This document shows positions 53,105 through 62,571 of a DNA stretch of 64,000 nt, piece after piece (the first letter of the stretch is position 1; every line of letters starts with the position of its first letter). Below the pieces are notes generated by a model. The model did no database searches. It was not told the origin of the DNA and worked only from the letters and a program-made list of their open reading frames with translations. The position numbers and the translations under genes were made by a program. This DNA comes from an uncultured Acidobacteriota bacterium (GTDB lineage Bacteria > Acidobacteriota > UBA6911 > RPQK01 > JAJDTT01): NCBI GenBank assembly GCA_951812665.1, contig CATOST010000036.1, forward strand, positions 62,001 to 126,000, given 5' to 3'.

Positions 53105-56100
53105 ATGGAATCCATGCCATTGGGACTGAAACACAGAACCGAGTTGATCCTGATTCTCTTGTGCTGCGCCGGCGGCCCGCTTCGGGGCCAGACCGTCGAA
53201 GGCTCGCTGAGGCTGCAGATTGAGGACGGAACCGGCCCCGTGGCGGGAGCCGACGCCGAAGTGGTCCAGGAAGAGACCAACCGCCGGCGGTCCGGAGTCG
53301 CCGACCGGGACGGCCACCTGCTGATCCCGCTTCTCCCATCCGGAAGCTACCGTCTGGAGGTCGCCCGCACCGGCTACCGGAAGCATGTCGAGAAGTTCTC
53401 CCTGCGGATCAACGAGCGGTTGGAGCTTCGAGTGACACTGCGGCCGGGCGAACTGACCGAGGAGGTGTTGGTCGTGGAGAGCCGCGGGTGGCTCAAACGG
53501 GACTCGCTGGCGCTGGGAAGCGTCATCGAGAACTCCCAGGTCGCGGGCCTGCCGTTGGATGGGAGGAACTTCTTCGAGTTGAGCCTGCTGCTTCCGGGGA
53601 GCGCTCCGGCGGCGCCCGGATCGGCTGGCTCGGTCCGTGGCGACTTCGCGCTGAACATCAACGGGCAGCGCGAGGCGTCCAACAGCTTCTTGTTGGACGG
53701 TGTCTACAACGGAGACCCCAAGCTCAACGGGGTCGGCGTCAACCCTCCCGTCGACGCCATCCGGGAGTTCGAGGTGCTCATGGGCACCTATGACGCCTCG
53801 TTCGGACGCAACGTGGGCAGTCAGATCAACGTCGTGACCAAGTCGGGCGGCAACCGGGTCCATGGCACCGTCTACGGATTCTTCCGGAACGCGGCGCTGG
53901 ATGCCCGGAACTACTTCTCATTGCCTCAGGGGCCGGACCCCGAATATCGGAGAAGCCAGTTCGGGTTCTCGCTGGGAGGGCCCGTGGTCCGGAACCGGAC
54001 CTTTTTCTTTGCCGACTACGAAGGACGGCGGGTGCGGCAGGGAGTCACTCGCGCCACCACGGTTCCCACTATGGGCGAACGCTCCGGCGATTTTTCCGGT
54101 TCTTCGGGTCCGCTGCCGGTCAATCCGTTGACCCGGCAGCCATTTCCAGCGAACGTGATCCCATCCGCCTGGATGCATCCTACAGGCCACGCCGTCGCCC
54201 AGCTCTATCCCCACCCCAACCGGACCAGGGAGGGTCCCAACTTCGTTTCCTCGCCCACCCTGGAGGATCGAGACGACCATTTCGACGTGAGGATCGATCA
54301 CGCCGCAAGTCCGTCCTCGAATCTGGCCCTACGCTACAGTTTCGGGGACCGGGACCTCTTCGATCCCTTTTCCGGGCCCCTCTTCTCAGCCGTGCCCGGA
54401 TACGGAACCAACGTCCCCAGGCGGGCCCAAAACCTGGTCGTCAGCGAGTCGCATACCTTCACATCCCAGTTCATGAATCAGGTGCGGTTCGCCTTCAACC
54501 GGGTTTCGGCCGGCGCGTTCCACGAGAACATGGGCCGGAGCATCAACGGGGAAGTGGGCTTGCCCGAGCTTTCCGACCGCCCGCGGGACCTGGGGATGAG
54601 CTTCATCACCGTCTCCGGTTTTTCGTCCTTGGGGGACGAATACAACAACCCTCAGCACAGCGCTTCCGACACCTTTCAGATCCTGAACCATTCCACCTAC
54701 GCCAGCGGCAAGCATCTCTGGCAGGTCGGCGGGGACGTCCGGATCGTCCGGCAGGACGCCTACCGGGACGTCCAGTCCCGCGGCTTTCTCAACTTCGTGG
54801 GCCAGACCGGCATCACGGGAAACGGATTGGCCGATCTGCTGCTGGGACTGCCCTCGCTGACGGGCGTGGCGCAGCTCGACAATCCCCAGCACCTTCGCAA
54901 CCGGAGCTACAGTTTTTTCATTCAGGACCATTTCAAGTTGAAGCCCAACCTGACGCTGGCTCTGGGCGTGCGTTATGAGTACAACTCACCGCCCGTCGAC
55001 AAGGACGATCGGGCCAACGTCTACGATCCGGAAAGCGGATTGCTGGTCGGCGTCGGAACCGGCGGCGTGCCCCGGGGCGGCTATCTGCCCGACCGGAACA
55101 ACTGGGCTCCCCGGATCGGCCTGGCTTGGGGACTGGATCGGAGCGGGCGCACGGTGCTGCGGACCGGATACGGGATCTTCTACGACCAGTCGCCGCTGGC
55201 GCCGGGCGAGGGCTTGTATTTCAATCCCCCGTATTTCGATTTCCGCCTCTACTTCCCGCTGCCCGAACGCCTGTTGACCCTGTACGATCCCTTCCCGCAA
55301 AACTACCCCTATCGACTCCCCCCGTCGGTTCTCTTCTACCAGCGGGACTTGGCCCAGGCCTACAGCCAGCACTGGAACCTGAATCTGCAGCGGGAACTGG
55401 GAAGCCAACAGATGATCGAGGTGGGCTACGTCGGCTCCAAGGGGACCAAGCTCCTGACGGCGCGCGACTTCAACCAGCCGCGTCCCAGTCCCGTGTGGCC
55501 CAATCGTCGGCCCGTCCCGCAGTTTGACGACATCAACATGCTGGAATCCCGCGGGAACTCCAGCTACCACTCGCTCCAGGCGCGGTTCAACCGCCGGTTG
55601 AGTTCCGGGTTTTCGATGCTGGCCTCCTACAGTTGGGCCAAGTCCATCGATGACTCGTCCAGCTTCTTCTCCAGCACCGGCGACCCCAACTTTCCCCAGG
55701 ACAGTTTGAACGTCGGGACCGAGCGGGCACGGTCCAACTTCGACCTGACCCATCGGCTTTCGGTGAGCTATTCCTGGGAGATTCCCATCGGCCGGGGGCG
55801 GTCCTTCCTGGGAGACCAGGGATGGCTCTCCAGTCTCCTCTCCAACTGGCAGACCTTCGGGATCCTGACCTTCCAGACGGGGCATCCTTTCACTGTGGCG
55901 CTGCTTCCGGAGATCGACAACAGCAACACCGGACGGTCGATTCTGGGATTCGGAGCCAACGACCGGCCTCACCGGACCGGTACCGGAGGGATCTCCAATC
56001 CCGGTCCGGATCAGTGGTTCGACACCCGGGCCTTCGTGTTTCCGAGCTTTGGCAGCTTCGGAAACTCGGGAAGGAACATTCTGGAAGGGCCCGAATACGC

Positions 56101-56299
56101 AACGGTCGACCTGTCCCTGGTGCGGGATACGAGAATTTCCGAGGAGGCGACCATCCAGTTCCGTGCCGAGTTCTTCAACCTCCTGAACCGGCCCAATCTG
56201 CACCTCCCGGATCTCTTTCTGGGCTCACCCACCTTCGGCCGGATCCTCTCGGCGGGCGAGCCCCGGCGCGTCCAGTTGGGCCTCAAGCTGTTGTTCTGA
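53105..56299 (+). CDS. Oar-type TonB-dependent receptor
   Basis: A 1064-residue outer-membrane protein. A signal peptide ends near GQTVEG, followed by a carboxypeptidase-regulatory-like Ig domain (GPVAGADAEV...SGVADRDGHLLIPLLPSGSYRLEV, about residues 35-115). A plug domain comes next with LPLDGRNFFELSLLLPG and FLLDGVYNGD, then a long barrel with GSQINVVTKSGGNRVHGTVYGFFRN and ending in LKLLF with a terminal Phe for barrel insertion. These receptors are abundant in Acidobacteriota; the cargo is unknown (sugars, peptides or proteins). ATG 53105, with an alternative at 53114. It is expressed alone. Confidence 0.9.
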   Translation: MESMPLGLKHRTELILILLCCAGGPLRGQTVEGSLRLQIEDGTGPVAGADAEVVQEETNRRRSGVADRDGHLLIPLLPSGSYRLEVARTGYRKHVEKFSLRINERLELRVTLRPGELTEEVLVVESRGWLKRDSLALGSVIENSQVAGLPLDGRNFFELSLLLPGSAPAAPGSAGSVRGDFALNINGQREASNSFLLDGVYNGDPKLNGVGVNPPVDAIREFEVLMGTYDASFGRNVGSQINVVTKSGGNRVHGTVYGFFRNAALDARNYFSLPQGPDPEYRRSQFGFSLGGPVVRNRTFFFADYEGRRVRQGVTRATTVPTMGERSGDFSGSSGPLPVNPLTRQPFPANVIPSAWMHPTGHAVAQLYPHPNRTREGPNFVSSPTLEDRDDHFDVRIDHAASPSSNLALRYSFGDRDLFDPFSGPLFSAVPGYGTNVPRRAQNLVVSESHTFTSQFMNQVRFAFNRVSAGAFHENMGRSINGEVGLPELSDRPRDLGMSFITVSGFSSLGDEYNNPQHSASDTFQILNHSTYASGKHLWQVGGDVRIVRQDAYRDVQSRGFLNFVGQTGITGNGLADLLLGLPSLTGVAQLDNPQHLRNRSYSFFIQDHFKLKPNLTLALGVRYEYNSPPVDKDDRANVYDPESGLLVGVGTGGVPRGGYLPDRNNWAPRIGLAWGLDRSGRTVLRTGYGIFYDQSPLAPGEGLYFNPPYFDFRLYFPLPERLLTLYDPFPQNYPYRLPPSVLFYQRDLAQAYSQHWNLNLQRELGSQQMIEVGYVGSKGTKLLTARDFNQPRPSPVWPNRRPVPQFDDINMLESRGNSSYHSLQARFNRRLSSGFSMLASYSWAKSIDDSSSFFSSTGDPNFPQDSLNVGTERARSNFDLTHRLSVSYSWEIPIGRGRSFLGDQGWLSSLLSNWQTFGILTFQTGHPFTVALLPEIDNSNTGRSILGFGANDRPHRTGTGGISNPGPDQWFDTRAFVFPSFGSFGNSGRNILEGPEYATVDLSLVRDTRISEEATIQFRAEFFNLLNRPNLHLPDLFLGSPTFGRILSAGEPRRVQLGLKLLF

Positions 56300-56307
56300 G
56301 GTGCGGG

Positions 56308-56417
56308 TCAAGTCCTCACCGCGAGTGTTCCAATCCGGTTGACGGCCATGTCCACCTCGTAGCGCCGGGGCCGGGTCAGATTGCCCACCTGGAACGGAGA
56401 CAGGTTCTCCAGTCCTC
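56308..56417 (-). pseudogene. Duplicated C-terminal tail of the PF09818-type ATPase gene
   Basis: Read on the minus strand, 34 residues up to a TGA at 56308-56310 align with the last 34 residues of the intact ATPase at 57958-59679, with 25 identical (for example VGNL-RPRRYEV-MAVNR in both). Upstream homology ends at about 56417. The tail is separated from the intact gene by the RAYT transposase region, so it is a relic of a second copy or of a duplication tied to that element. Confidence 0.8.
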
Positions 56418-56474
56418 CGTACGCTCCCGGAAAAGCGTACGCTCCCGCGGAAAGGCGTCCCGCGCTCCCGGAAA
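56418..56474. repeat. Three imperfect tandem units at the end of the duplicated tail
   Basis: Units starting CGTACGCTCCCGGAAAAG (56418), CGTACGCTCCCGCGGAAAGG (56436) and CGTCCCGCGCTCCCGGAAA (56456). They join the duplicated gene tail to the GGGACAGTCT end of the transposase region. Confidence 0.6.
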
Positions 56475-57898
56475 GGGACAGTCTCGATTCCCGCGCGTAT
56501 GCGAGCGGGCCGCGAAGAGAAGCTACGGCATTCCCGAGTTCCGTTTCTAGGCGATTGCGGACGGGATCAAGCAGGTCTTGTATGGCCGGGCCGCCGGGAT
56601 TGGACCGCCTCGTCGCGATCCTCGTTCAAATCTGCTTCCCTTGTTCTCCTGAACCGTCAGAACAATGGGGAAAGTCCAGAGTCTATTGGGTGGTTCCCGT
56701 GATTTGGGTCGTTCGGTGCCGCGCTGGCAGAATCGACGGCCGGCGATCAGGCGAGTCTACGAGACGAAGGCGTGCGAGCGCTGCTCCCGCAGGGAAAACA
56801 GCACTCCGCCCAGTTGGGGGATGGGGTGTCGGCGACGTCGATATCGACCTTGCTGCCGATACGTCGCCAGCAGTTGCGCCACCTTCTCTGCCGGCCCGAC
56901 GGCCAATCCGTCCGTCAGAAATCGCAAACGACGGCGAAAGGCTCCGGCACGGGTAAATCCACGTCGCTGCTCCTGATGGAGGATCCACCGGGGGATTGCG
57001 GCTTGGTTCTCCCGGGTGGGGACGGCTCCTCGATAGTACAAGCGAGCCCGGTAACTCCTGTACACGTCGGTTCCGGGATCCGAGGGGAACAGTTCCTCCA
57101 ATGGAATCAGGTCGTGATCCTTGCCGGTGAGTCTCCAGCGGGCTGAGCCCCACTTCCATTGCTCGGGCCGCTTGACCAGTCCGGCTCGGACGGCGTTGAG
57201 TTCCACGTAAAGAATGGCGTCTTGGACCGCTTCGGTTCCCAATAGTTCCGGGTTCTTGAAACGTTCACTCCAAAAATGGCCTCGCCGTCGAAACTGGTGG
57301 TTGAACCACGCGGCATACAGCCCGTCCACGTTCTGCATCAGTTTCGACACGTCAAAGAGACGCTGGTTGAAAGCCTTCCATTGGGCGACGGTCCAATCGG
57401 CGGTTTTCTTCTCTACCTTTCGCCCATAAAGCTTGTCGGCGCTCTCCATCAACTCCTTGCGGGACAAGGAGCGAGGCTTCTCAAAATGGACGACGAAGTG
57501 GAAATGATTGCCCATGATCTGAAACGCGGCCAAACGACACCGGTAGACACTGACGTAGAACAACATCATGTCCAGGAGTTTGCGACGGGCTCGCCGGTCT
57601 TCGAAGGGGAACCAATCGGTCCAGCCAGTGACTCGATTGGTGAGGTGATAGAAGGCGGCTTCCTTGCTTTTGTGTCGCGCGGTTCGGGGCATGGGCACGG
57701 TCCTCGGTCAATCGGACTCGCGAGGGAGTCGGTTCGCACCTCTGATGACAACAACGACTCAGAACCAAGAAAGGCGAAGGAACCTCACGAAAACCAGCAC
57801 ATCTCGCGTTTCCGGGAGCAACCGAGGCAACTCGAACAAGTGACCACCTAAGTCGTCATGGCAGCCGGAAGGAAACTCAAGAAAAACAGACTGTCCCC
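56475..57898. mobile_element. RAYT element bounded by inverted GGGACAGTCT repeats
   Basis: GGGACAGTCT at 56475-56484 and its complement AGACTGTCCCC at 57888-57898 face each other across 1.4 kb that contains only the RAYT transposase gene. The right copy extends the match (CAGAAGGGGACAGTCT plus a T-run) to copies at 41.59 kb. The bases 56485-56756 and 57699-57887 hold no other gene I can support; a degraded copy (GGGGAAAGTCCAGAGTCTATT) lies near 56675. Confidence 0.6.
56757..57698 (-). CDS. REP-associated tyrosine transposase (RAYT, TnpA_REP)
   Basis: A 313-residue Y1 HUH nuclease. The opening MPMPRTARHKSKEAAFYHLTNRV is the usual RAYT N-terminus. The HUH motif is His65-x-His67 in MGNHFHFVVHF, and the candidate nucleophile is Tyr128 in NVDGLYAAWFN, followed by GHFWSERFKNPEL. 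DAILYVELNAVRAGLVKRPEQWKWGSA is the standard C-terminal block. RAYTs cut single-stranded DNA at palindromic repeats and are thought to spread REP sequences. The gene looks intact. Inverted GGGACAGTCT copies on both sides are the likely cognate sites. Confidence 0.9.
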   Translation of the reverse strand: MPMPRTARHKSKEAAFYHLTNRVTGWTDWFPFEDRRARRKLLDMMLFYVSVYRCRLAAFQIMGNHFHFVVHFEKPRSLSRKELMESADKLYGRKVEKKTADWTVAQWKAFNQRLFDVSKLMQNVDGLYAAWFNHQFRRRGHFWSERFKNPELLGTEAVQDAILYVELNAVRAGLVKRPEQWKWGSARWRLTGKDHDLIPLEELFPSDPGTDVYRSYRARLYYRGAVPTRENQAAIPRWILHQEQRRGFTRAGAFRRRLRFLTDGLAVGPAEKVAQLLATYRQQGRYRRRRHPIPQLGGVLFSLREQRSHAFVS

Positions 57899-57957
57899 TT
57901 CTGAGGGGAGAGAAGCGTGCCCTGACTTCGGCGGCTGGGAACCGACGGGAGAGCCGG

Positions 57958-59679
57958 TCAGGCTTGGACCGAAAGGGTCCGCATTCGGTTGACGGCCATG
58001 GCCACCTCGTAGCGCCGGGGCCGGGCCAGATTGCCCACCTTGAACCGAGACAGGATTTCCAGCCCTCCGGCGTCCAGATCGTCCAGGAGCCGGGTCAGAG
58101 CCTGCTCCAGGGTCAGATCGTCCGTAAAGTAATGAGTCGCCATATGGTGGATGGCGAGTCCGATGGCCCGGGTCTGTGAGGAATCCACCAACTGTTCCAG
58201 GGCGGAAAGATTGATGTCGGCGCGGCCGTAGGAGAGTTTGCGCAATCCCCTGGCGTCGATCTTGACGGCCCGCCTGCCCCGTCTGGCGTCGAAACTGCGC
58301 GCCCGGGGACGGCGTTGGAGCACGCGCCCGAAGTCGTCACCCCCTTCCCGCCGGCGCCGGCTGGGCTGTGCCGCGACGATGGATCGAGCCTCGGCACTGA
58401 CGTCCAGCGGACGATATTCGTCCATCATCACCACCGAGTCCGCCACGTCGAAGTAGTCTCCGGACCCGCCCATGACCAGGATCGTCGAGACGCCGTAGTC
58501 TCGAAACATCTGCCGGACCTTGTCGATGAAGGGGGTGATGGGCTCCTTGGGTTTGGCCACCAGCGCCTGCATCCGGGCGTCCCGGATGATGAAGTTGGTG
58601 GCCGAGGTGTCCTCGTCCATGAGCAGGAGCCGGGAGCCCATTTCCAGGGCCTCCACGATTCCGGCCGCCTGCGAGGTGGACCCGGACGCATTCTCGGTGG
58701 AGAAAGTCTCCGTTTCTCTGCCCAGCGGGAGGTTTCGAATGAAGGGGGACAGATCCACCTTCTCCACGGAGCGTCCGTCTTCGGCCCGAATCTTGAGGGC
58801 GGACCCGATGGTGACCACCCCCTCCCGTCCGTCCCCGGGAATCTGGTTGTAGACGCCCCGCTCCAATGCGTTCAGCAGAGTTGTCTTTCCGTGGAAGCCC
58901 CCTCCCACGATGAGGGTGACGCCCGGTTTCAGGCCCATTCCCCGAACCGGTCCCGCGTTCGGCCTTTCGAGTTCGACTTCCAGGTTCGCGGGAGATCGGA
59001 AATCGATCACCGGTTGCGCGGGGGTGGGGAGGAGAGGGCGATCGTCCACGCCGCTGCGGCGGGGCAGGGAGGACCCGTTGGCCAAGAAGGCCACGAGTCG
59101 GCGCTCGGCGAGCTGGTTACGGAGCGCTTCCTGATCTTCCACGACCTGGATCTGCCGCCGGAGCTGCTCCCGGGGAAGGCGGGCGTAAAAGAGGGACCGG
59201 CGAACCATCCGGGGGAGTTCCGAAAGCAGCATCTCCGCCGCTTGGCGGCCACGGATCGACCGCCCGGCCGCGGGGAGACCGGCGGTGAAACGCGCCTCCA
59301 GGATTCTGCGGTGGATGACGACGCTGTTGGCTTCCAGGACCTCCTGGTTCCCGCGATCGATCTCGAAGAGGCCGCTGCGTCCGGTCCCGCGGCGCCCCGC
59401 GGCGGTCACGCGGATGGCCCGATGAAAGGCCCGGGTCAAGAAGTCGGCCAAGGCGATACGCCGGATCCGGCTCGTGCTCAGGGAATCGGGAAAGCCGGCT
59501 CGGGCCGACTCCACTCGAACGCTCATCCGGGAGGGAGCGGCGAAAGGGTCCCCTTGCACGTGGTCGATCGAGAGCTGGAACCCGCCCAGGTCGTACCTTC
59601 CCCGGAGGTCCCGGTAAGCCTTATAGCCGCGGCCGTCGATCCGTCTGAGGATCGTTTCCAGATCCGCTCCCGTAGCCAT
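57958..59679 (-). CDS. Predicted ABC-class ATPase (PF09818 type)
   Basis: A 573-residue P-loop protein. IDGRGYKAYRDLRGRYDLGGFQLSIDHVQGDPFA is the opening typical of this family. Walker A is GGGFHGKTTLL near residue 290, the ABC-like signature region is NASGSTSQAAGIVEALEMGS, and Walker B LLLMDEDTSATNFIIRD is near residue 385. Such proteins are widespread but their role is unknown; it is soluble and lacks a transporter partner. The gene stands alone on the minus strand, and a relic of its 3' end lies beyond the RAYT element. Start ATG 59679. Confidence 0.85.
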   Translation of the reverse strand: MATGADLETILRRIDGRGYKAYRDLRGRYDLGGFQLSIDHVQGDPFAAPSRMSVRVESARAGFPDSLSTSRIRRIALADFLTRAFHRAIRVTAAGRRGTGRSGLFEIDRGNQEVLEANSVVIHRRILEARFTAGLPAAGRSIRGRQAAEMLLSELPRMVRRSLFYARLPREQLRRQIQVVEDQEALRNQLAERRLVAFLANGSSLPRRSGVDDRPLLPTPAQPVIDFRSPANLEVELERPNAGPVRGMGLKPGVTLIVGGGFHGKTTLLNALERGVYNQIPGDGREGVVTIGSALKIRAEDGRSVEKVDLSPFIRNLPLGRETETFSTENASGSTSQAAGIVEALEMGSRLLLMDEDTSATNFIIRDARMQALVAKPKEPITPFIDKVRQMFRDYGVSTILVMGGSGDYFDVADSVVMMDEYRPLDVSAEARSIVAAQPSRRRREGGDDFGRVLQRRPRARSFDARRGRRAVKIDARGLRKLSYGRADINLSALEQLVDSSQTRAIGLAIHHMATHYFTDDLTLEQALTRLLDDLDAGGLEILSRFKVGNLARPRRYEVAMAVNRMRTLSVQA

Positions 59680-59775
59680 CGGTCGTAACCTCGTCGAACT
59701 CTCCAGCCGGCCGCCGCTTCCGGTTGTCCACATCGCCCAGCGTCCGGCCGACCCACTGTACCGGCGCGTTCCGGG

Positions 59776-59781
59776 TATAAT
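59776..59781 (+). promoter_or_regulatory. TATAAT -10 element before the VTT-domain gene
   Basis: A perfect TATAAT 29 nt before the GTG start; no convincing -35 is seen 16-18 nt upstream. Confidence 0.45.
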
Positions 59782-59810
59782 CCACCCCGTTTGGTGGCGT
59801 CTCCACGGGC

Positions 59811-60482
59811 GTGAGAAATGCGGTGCAGGAACTCCCGGTGAAAGTCTCGTCGAGCACGGGCCGTACACCATGGGGAATCTTGTCCTGGGCTCTTGGCGTC
59901 GTCCGGGGCCTCTACGATTGGGTGCTCTCGCTGGCCCACCGGCGGTACGCCGCCGCCATTCTGTTTCTGATCGCCTTCGCCGAGTCGTCCTTCTTTCCGG
60001 TGCCTCCCGACGTGCTGCTGATCGCCCTGGCTTTGGGCGCCCCCGGCCGGGCCCTGGGTTTCGCGGCCATCTGTACGGCCGGGTCGGTGGCGGGGGGCGC
60101 GTTGGGCTACGTTCTCGGCCTCTACTTCTACGAGTTGGTGGGCCGGCCCATCATCGAAATCTACGGTGCCCAGAGTGCGTACCTGGAGGTCCAGGCCCTA
60201 TACCGGGAATGGGACGCCGTCGCCGTCTTCGTCGCGGGCTTCACCCCCCTTCCGTACAAGGTCTTCACCATCGCGGCGGGGGCTTTCCGGATCGACGTCC
60301 CGACCTTCATTCTGGTTTCGGCCGCCAGCCGGGGAGCTCGATTCCTGTTGGTCGGCGCACTCATTTTTCGGTTCGGTCCCGGGGTCAAACAGTTCATCGA
60401 CCGCTACTTCAGTTGGCTGACCGGAGTCTTTGCGGTTCTCCTGATCGGTGGATTCCTGCTCCTGAAATATGCTATCTATTAG
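59811..60482 (+). CDS. VTT/DedA-like (YqaA type) membrane protein
   Basis: A 223-residue protein with about five hydrophobic segments. [18 protein letters not shown] near residue 55 is the family motif E-x-x-x-x-P-x-P, and [15 protein letters not shown] near residue 142 is the second re-entrant motif, both typical of the YqaA branch of VTT/SNARE-associated proteins. DedA relatives act as lipid scramblases or affect membrane potential and envelope homeostasis. GTG start; internal GTGs at 59823 and 59838 are alternatives. Confidence 0.85.
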   Translation: MRNAVQELPVKVSSSTGRTPWGILSWALGVVRGLYDWVLSLAHRRYAAAILFLIAFAESSFFPVPPDVLLIALALGAPGRALGFAAICTAGSVAGGALGYVLGLYFYELVGRPIIEIYGAQSAYLEVQALYREWDAVAVFVAGFTPLPYKVFTIAAGAFRIDVPTFILVSAASRGARFLLVGALIFRFGPGVKQFIDRYFSWLTGVFAVLLIGGFLLLKYAIY

Positions 60483-60496
60483 CCGTTCTCCTGCCT

Positions 60497-60573
<77 letters not shown>

Positions 60574-60646
60574 GACACAATCTGGTTACCGAAGGCTTTT
60601 CTCAGCGTCGCCCGAAATCGGAACGGGCGAATCACGGGTGGATGTC

Positions 60647-60916
60647 ATGGCTGCTCGCCGCTACCGATTGACGGGCCGGGTCCAAGGAGTAGGCTTTCGG
60701 TATTTCACATACAGGTCGGCCCAACGCCTGGGGGTGACGGGTTGGGTCCGAAACCGGGACGATGGGGACGTGGAGGTCCACGCCGAGGCTGAGTCCCCCA
60801 TTCTGAAGGAATTTGAAGGGCACCTGCGGTCGGGTCCATTCTTTGCCCGGGTCCTGGGCCTGGAGTGGACCAACGTGTCTACGGGTCCGTTCCTGAACTT
60901 TTCCATCGAGAGGTGA
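60647..60916 (+). CDS. acyP: Acylphosphatase
   Basis: An 89-residue enzyme that hydrolyses acyl phosphates. LTGRVQGVGFRYFT holds the phosphate-binding loop and catalytic Arg, and GVTGWVRNRDDGDVEVHAEA carries the catalytic Asn. ATG 60647 was chosen because the family begins a few residues before the RVQGVGFR motif; the GTG at 60638 would add three residues. It ends 3 nt before apt, so the pair is an operon downstream of tRNA-Pro. Confidence 0.92.
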   Translation: MAARRYRLTGRVQGVGFRYFTYRSAQRLGVTGWVRNRDDGDVEVHAEAESPILKEFEGHLRSGPFFARVLGLEWTNVSTGPFLNFSIER

Positions 60917-60919
60917 GCC

Positions 60920-61435
60920 GTGGAGGAATTGAAGAAGAAAATCCGGGAGATCCCTGACTTTCCCAAAGCGGGGATCCTCTTCTATGACGTGACGACCCTG
61001 CTGAAGGACGCTGACGGACTGCGTCAGGCCATCGATCTCATGGTGGACCCTTATGTCGGCGCCGGAATCGACAAGGTGGTGGGGATCGAATCGAGGGGAT
61101 TCATCCTGGCCCCGGCCATGGCAGTTCGTCTGGGAGCCGGATTCGTCCTGGTCCGAAAGCCGGGCAAGCTTCCCGCCAAGACCATCGAGGTCGCCTACGA
61201 TCTGGAATACGGACAGGATCGAATCGAGGTCCATGAGGACGCCATCGAAGCCGGTGAGCGGGTCCTGATCGTGGATGATCTGATGGCCACGGGGGGCACG
61301 GCCGCCGCCTGCGTCGAATTGGTCCGCCGTTTGGAGGGGAACCTGGTCGGCGCGGCCTTTCTGGTGGAGCTGGAGTTTCTTCAGGGGAGATCCAAGGTCC
61401 CCGGCGTCGAGATCTTCTCCCTCCTCAAATACTGA
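60920..61435 (+). CDS. apt: Adenine phosphoribosyltransferase
   Basis: A 171-residue purine-salvage enzyme that forms AMP from adenine and [25 protein letters not shown] is the APRT opening, [14 protein letters not shown] is near residue 56, and the PRPP-binding motif [17 protein letters not shown] is near residue 115. GTG start with a GAGGTGAG site upstream. Length and motifs are complete. Confidence 0.96.
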   Translation: MEELKKKIREIPDFPKAGILFYDVTTLLKDADGLRQAIDLMVDPYVGAGIDKVVGIESRGFILAPAMAVRLGAGFVLVRKPGKLPAKTIEVAYDLEYGQDRIEVHEDAIEAGERVLIVDDLMATGGTAAACVELVRRLEGNLVGAAFLVELEFLQGRSKVPGVEIFSLLKY

Positions 61436-61472
61436 TCACCGGTGGTGCCGCGCAGGACCTCTCAAATCGACG

Positions 61473-62258
61473 TCAGGCTTCGGGAACGGGGTCCGGTTCC
61501 AGGCGATCGATTTCGGATTGAGCCTCCTCGGCCTGGGTGCTGGTGGGAAAGTCGTTCGTGATCTTCTTGTAGTTCTCGAGAGCCTGCTCGATATTGCCCA
61601 GGGCCTCCTGGGTTCGGGCGATCCGCATCAAGACCGTCTGCTCCGGAACCTGTGGAGTGGGGTCCCCCAGGAGCTGCTGGAGGTAGGTCAGAGCTTCCTG
61701 GTGATTTTCCTCCCCCAACGCAATGTCCGCCAGGACGTTTCGTGACAGGTTCCTGACGTCGCTGTCGCCGCTGTTTTCCACGACCCATCTCAAATGTTGG
61801 CGGGCCTTCCCGGCGTCTTCGCTCTGCCGTTCGATGAGGCCGAGATAGTACCGGGAGAAAAAACCGATCCGCGTGCCGGAGTAGTCGTCCGATATCTTCT
61901 CGAACGCCGCTTCGGCAGCGGCCCGCCGTTCCGTGACGGTCTCGAAACGGTACACTGGCGGCGGCTCCTGAGGCTGGTTCTGGTTCTCACCGGCGGACTC
62001 GGAACCGGGTTCCGGATTCAACTCCTTGACCGGGGCGTGGTAGGTGTCCAGGGCCTCGGCGAACAGCTCCTGGGCTTCCTGGTTGGTGCTTTCCCGGTAG
62101 CCCTGCCAGAGGTAGAAGCCCAGCAGGCTCACCACGACGATCCCCGATCCCACCACCAACTGCGTCCGATTTCCCACCGCCCATTGGGAAATCCCGCTCA
62201 ATACCGAGTAGATCCGGTCCTCTTGAACGATCTCCCTGCGCGTCAACCTGCGAGCCAC
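61473..62258 (-). CDS. Membrane-anchored TPR protein (YfgM-like)
   Basis: A 261-residue protein. A basic N-terminus (RRLTRREIVQED) is followed by one membrane helix at about residues 34-52 (LVVGSGIVVVSLLGFYLW). A periplasmic part then carries a Pro/Glu/Gln-rich linker and three to four tetratricopeptide-type helix pairs (YYLGLIERQSEDAGKARQHL, NVLADIALGEENHQEALTYL, IARTQEALGNIEQALENYKK). This layout fits YfgM/TPR_21-type proteins that assist periplasmic chaperones near the Sec translocon; the assignment is by architecture. Confidence 0.75.
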   Translation of the reverse strand: MARRLTRREIVQEDRIYSVLSGISQWAVGNRTQLVVGSGIVVVSLLGFYLWQGYRESTNQEAQELFAEALDTYHAPVKELNPEPGSESAGENQNQPQEPPPVYRFETVTERRAAAEAAFEKISDDYSGTRIGFFSRYYLGLIERQSEDAGKARQHLRWVVENSGDSDVRNLSRNVLADIALGEENHQEALTYLQQLLGDPTPQVPEQTVLMRIARTQEALGNIEQALENYKKITNDFPTSTQAEEAQSEIDRLEPDPVPEA

Positions 62259-62302
62259 AGAACAACCCTCCTGCGGAATTCAGTCACTGATTCGTATATT
62301 TA

Positions 62303-62376
62303 TGCGCCTGGCAGGACTCGAACCTGCGGCACAGGGGTTAGGAACCCCTTGCTCTGTCCTTCTGAGCTACAGGCGC
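62303..62376 (-). tRNA. tRNA-Arg(CCT)
   Basis: Minus strand: the acceptor GCGCCTG pairs with CAGGCGC, D-stem GCTC/GAGC, anticodon stem AGGGG/CCCCT with loop TTCCTAA and anticodon CCT (reads AGG), T-arm GCAGG-TTCGAGT-CCTGC. CCA is not encoded. TGCTAGACT at 62387-62395 (minus) is a likely extended -10 just upstream. 74 nt. Confidence 0.94.
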
Positions 62377-62462
62377 AATCGCTGATAGTCTAGCATCCCC
62401 AGGCCGGAAGCCGCCACGGCATTGGCCCGGACGAATTGCCTGCTTTCGACAGCGAAGACACC

Positions 62463-62491
62463 TTGACGGCTGCTGTCGGGGACTATACATT
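62463..62491 (+). promoter_or_regulatory. Probable promoter of the second TonB-dependent receptor gene
   Basis: TTGACG at 62463-62468 (5 of 6) with TATACA at 62484-62489 after 15 nt or TACATT at 62486-62491 after 17 nt. A GGAGG ribosome site lies at 62555-62559 before the ATG at 62572. The remaining bases of this 195-nt gap hold no other feature I could support. Confidence 0.5.
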
Positions 62492-62571
62492 GAATGGCGC
62501 TCGTGACCGCATCCCAGTCTCTTTCGGTCGCAAAATCCTAGTTCAACCAGCCACGGAGGCCGAGATTCGAG

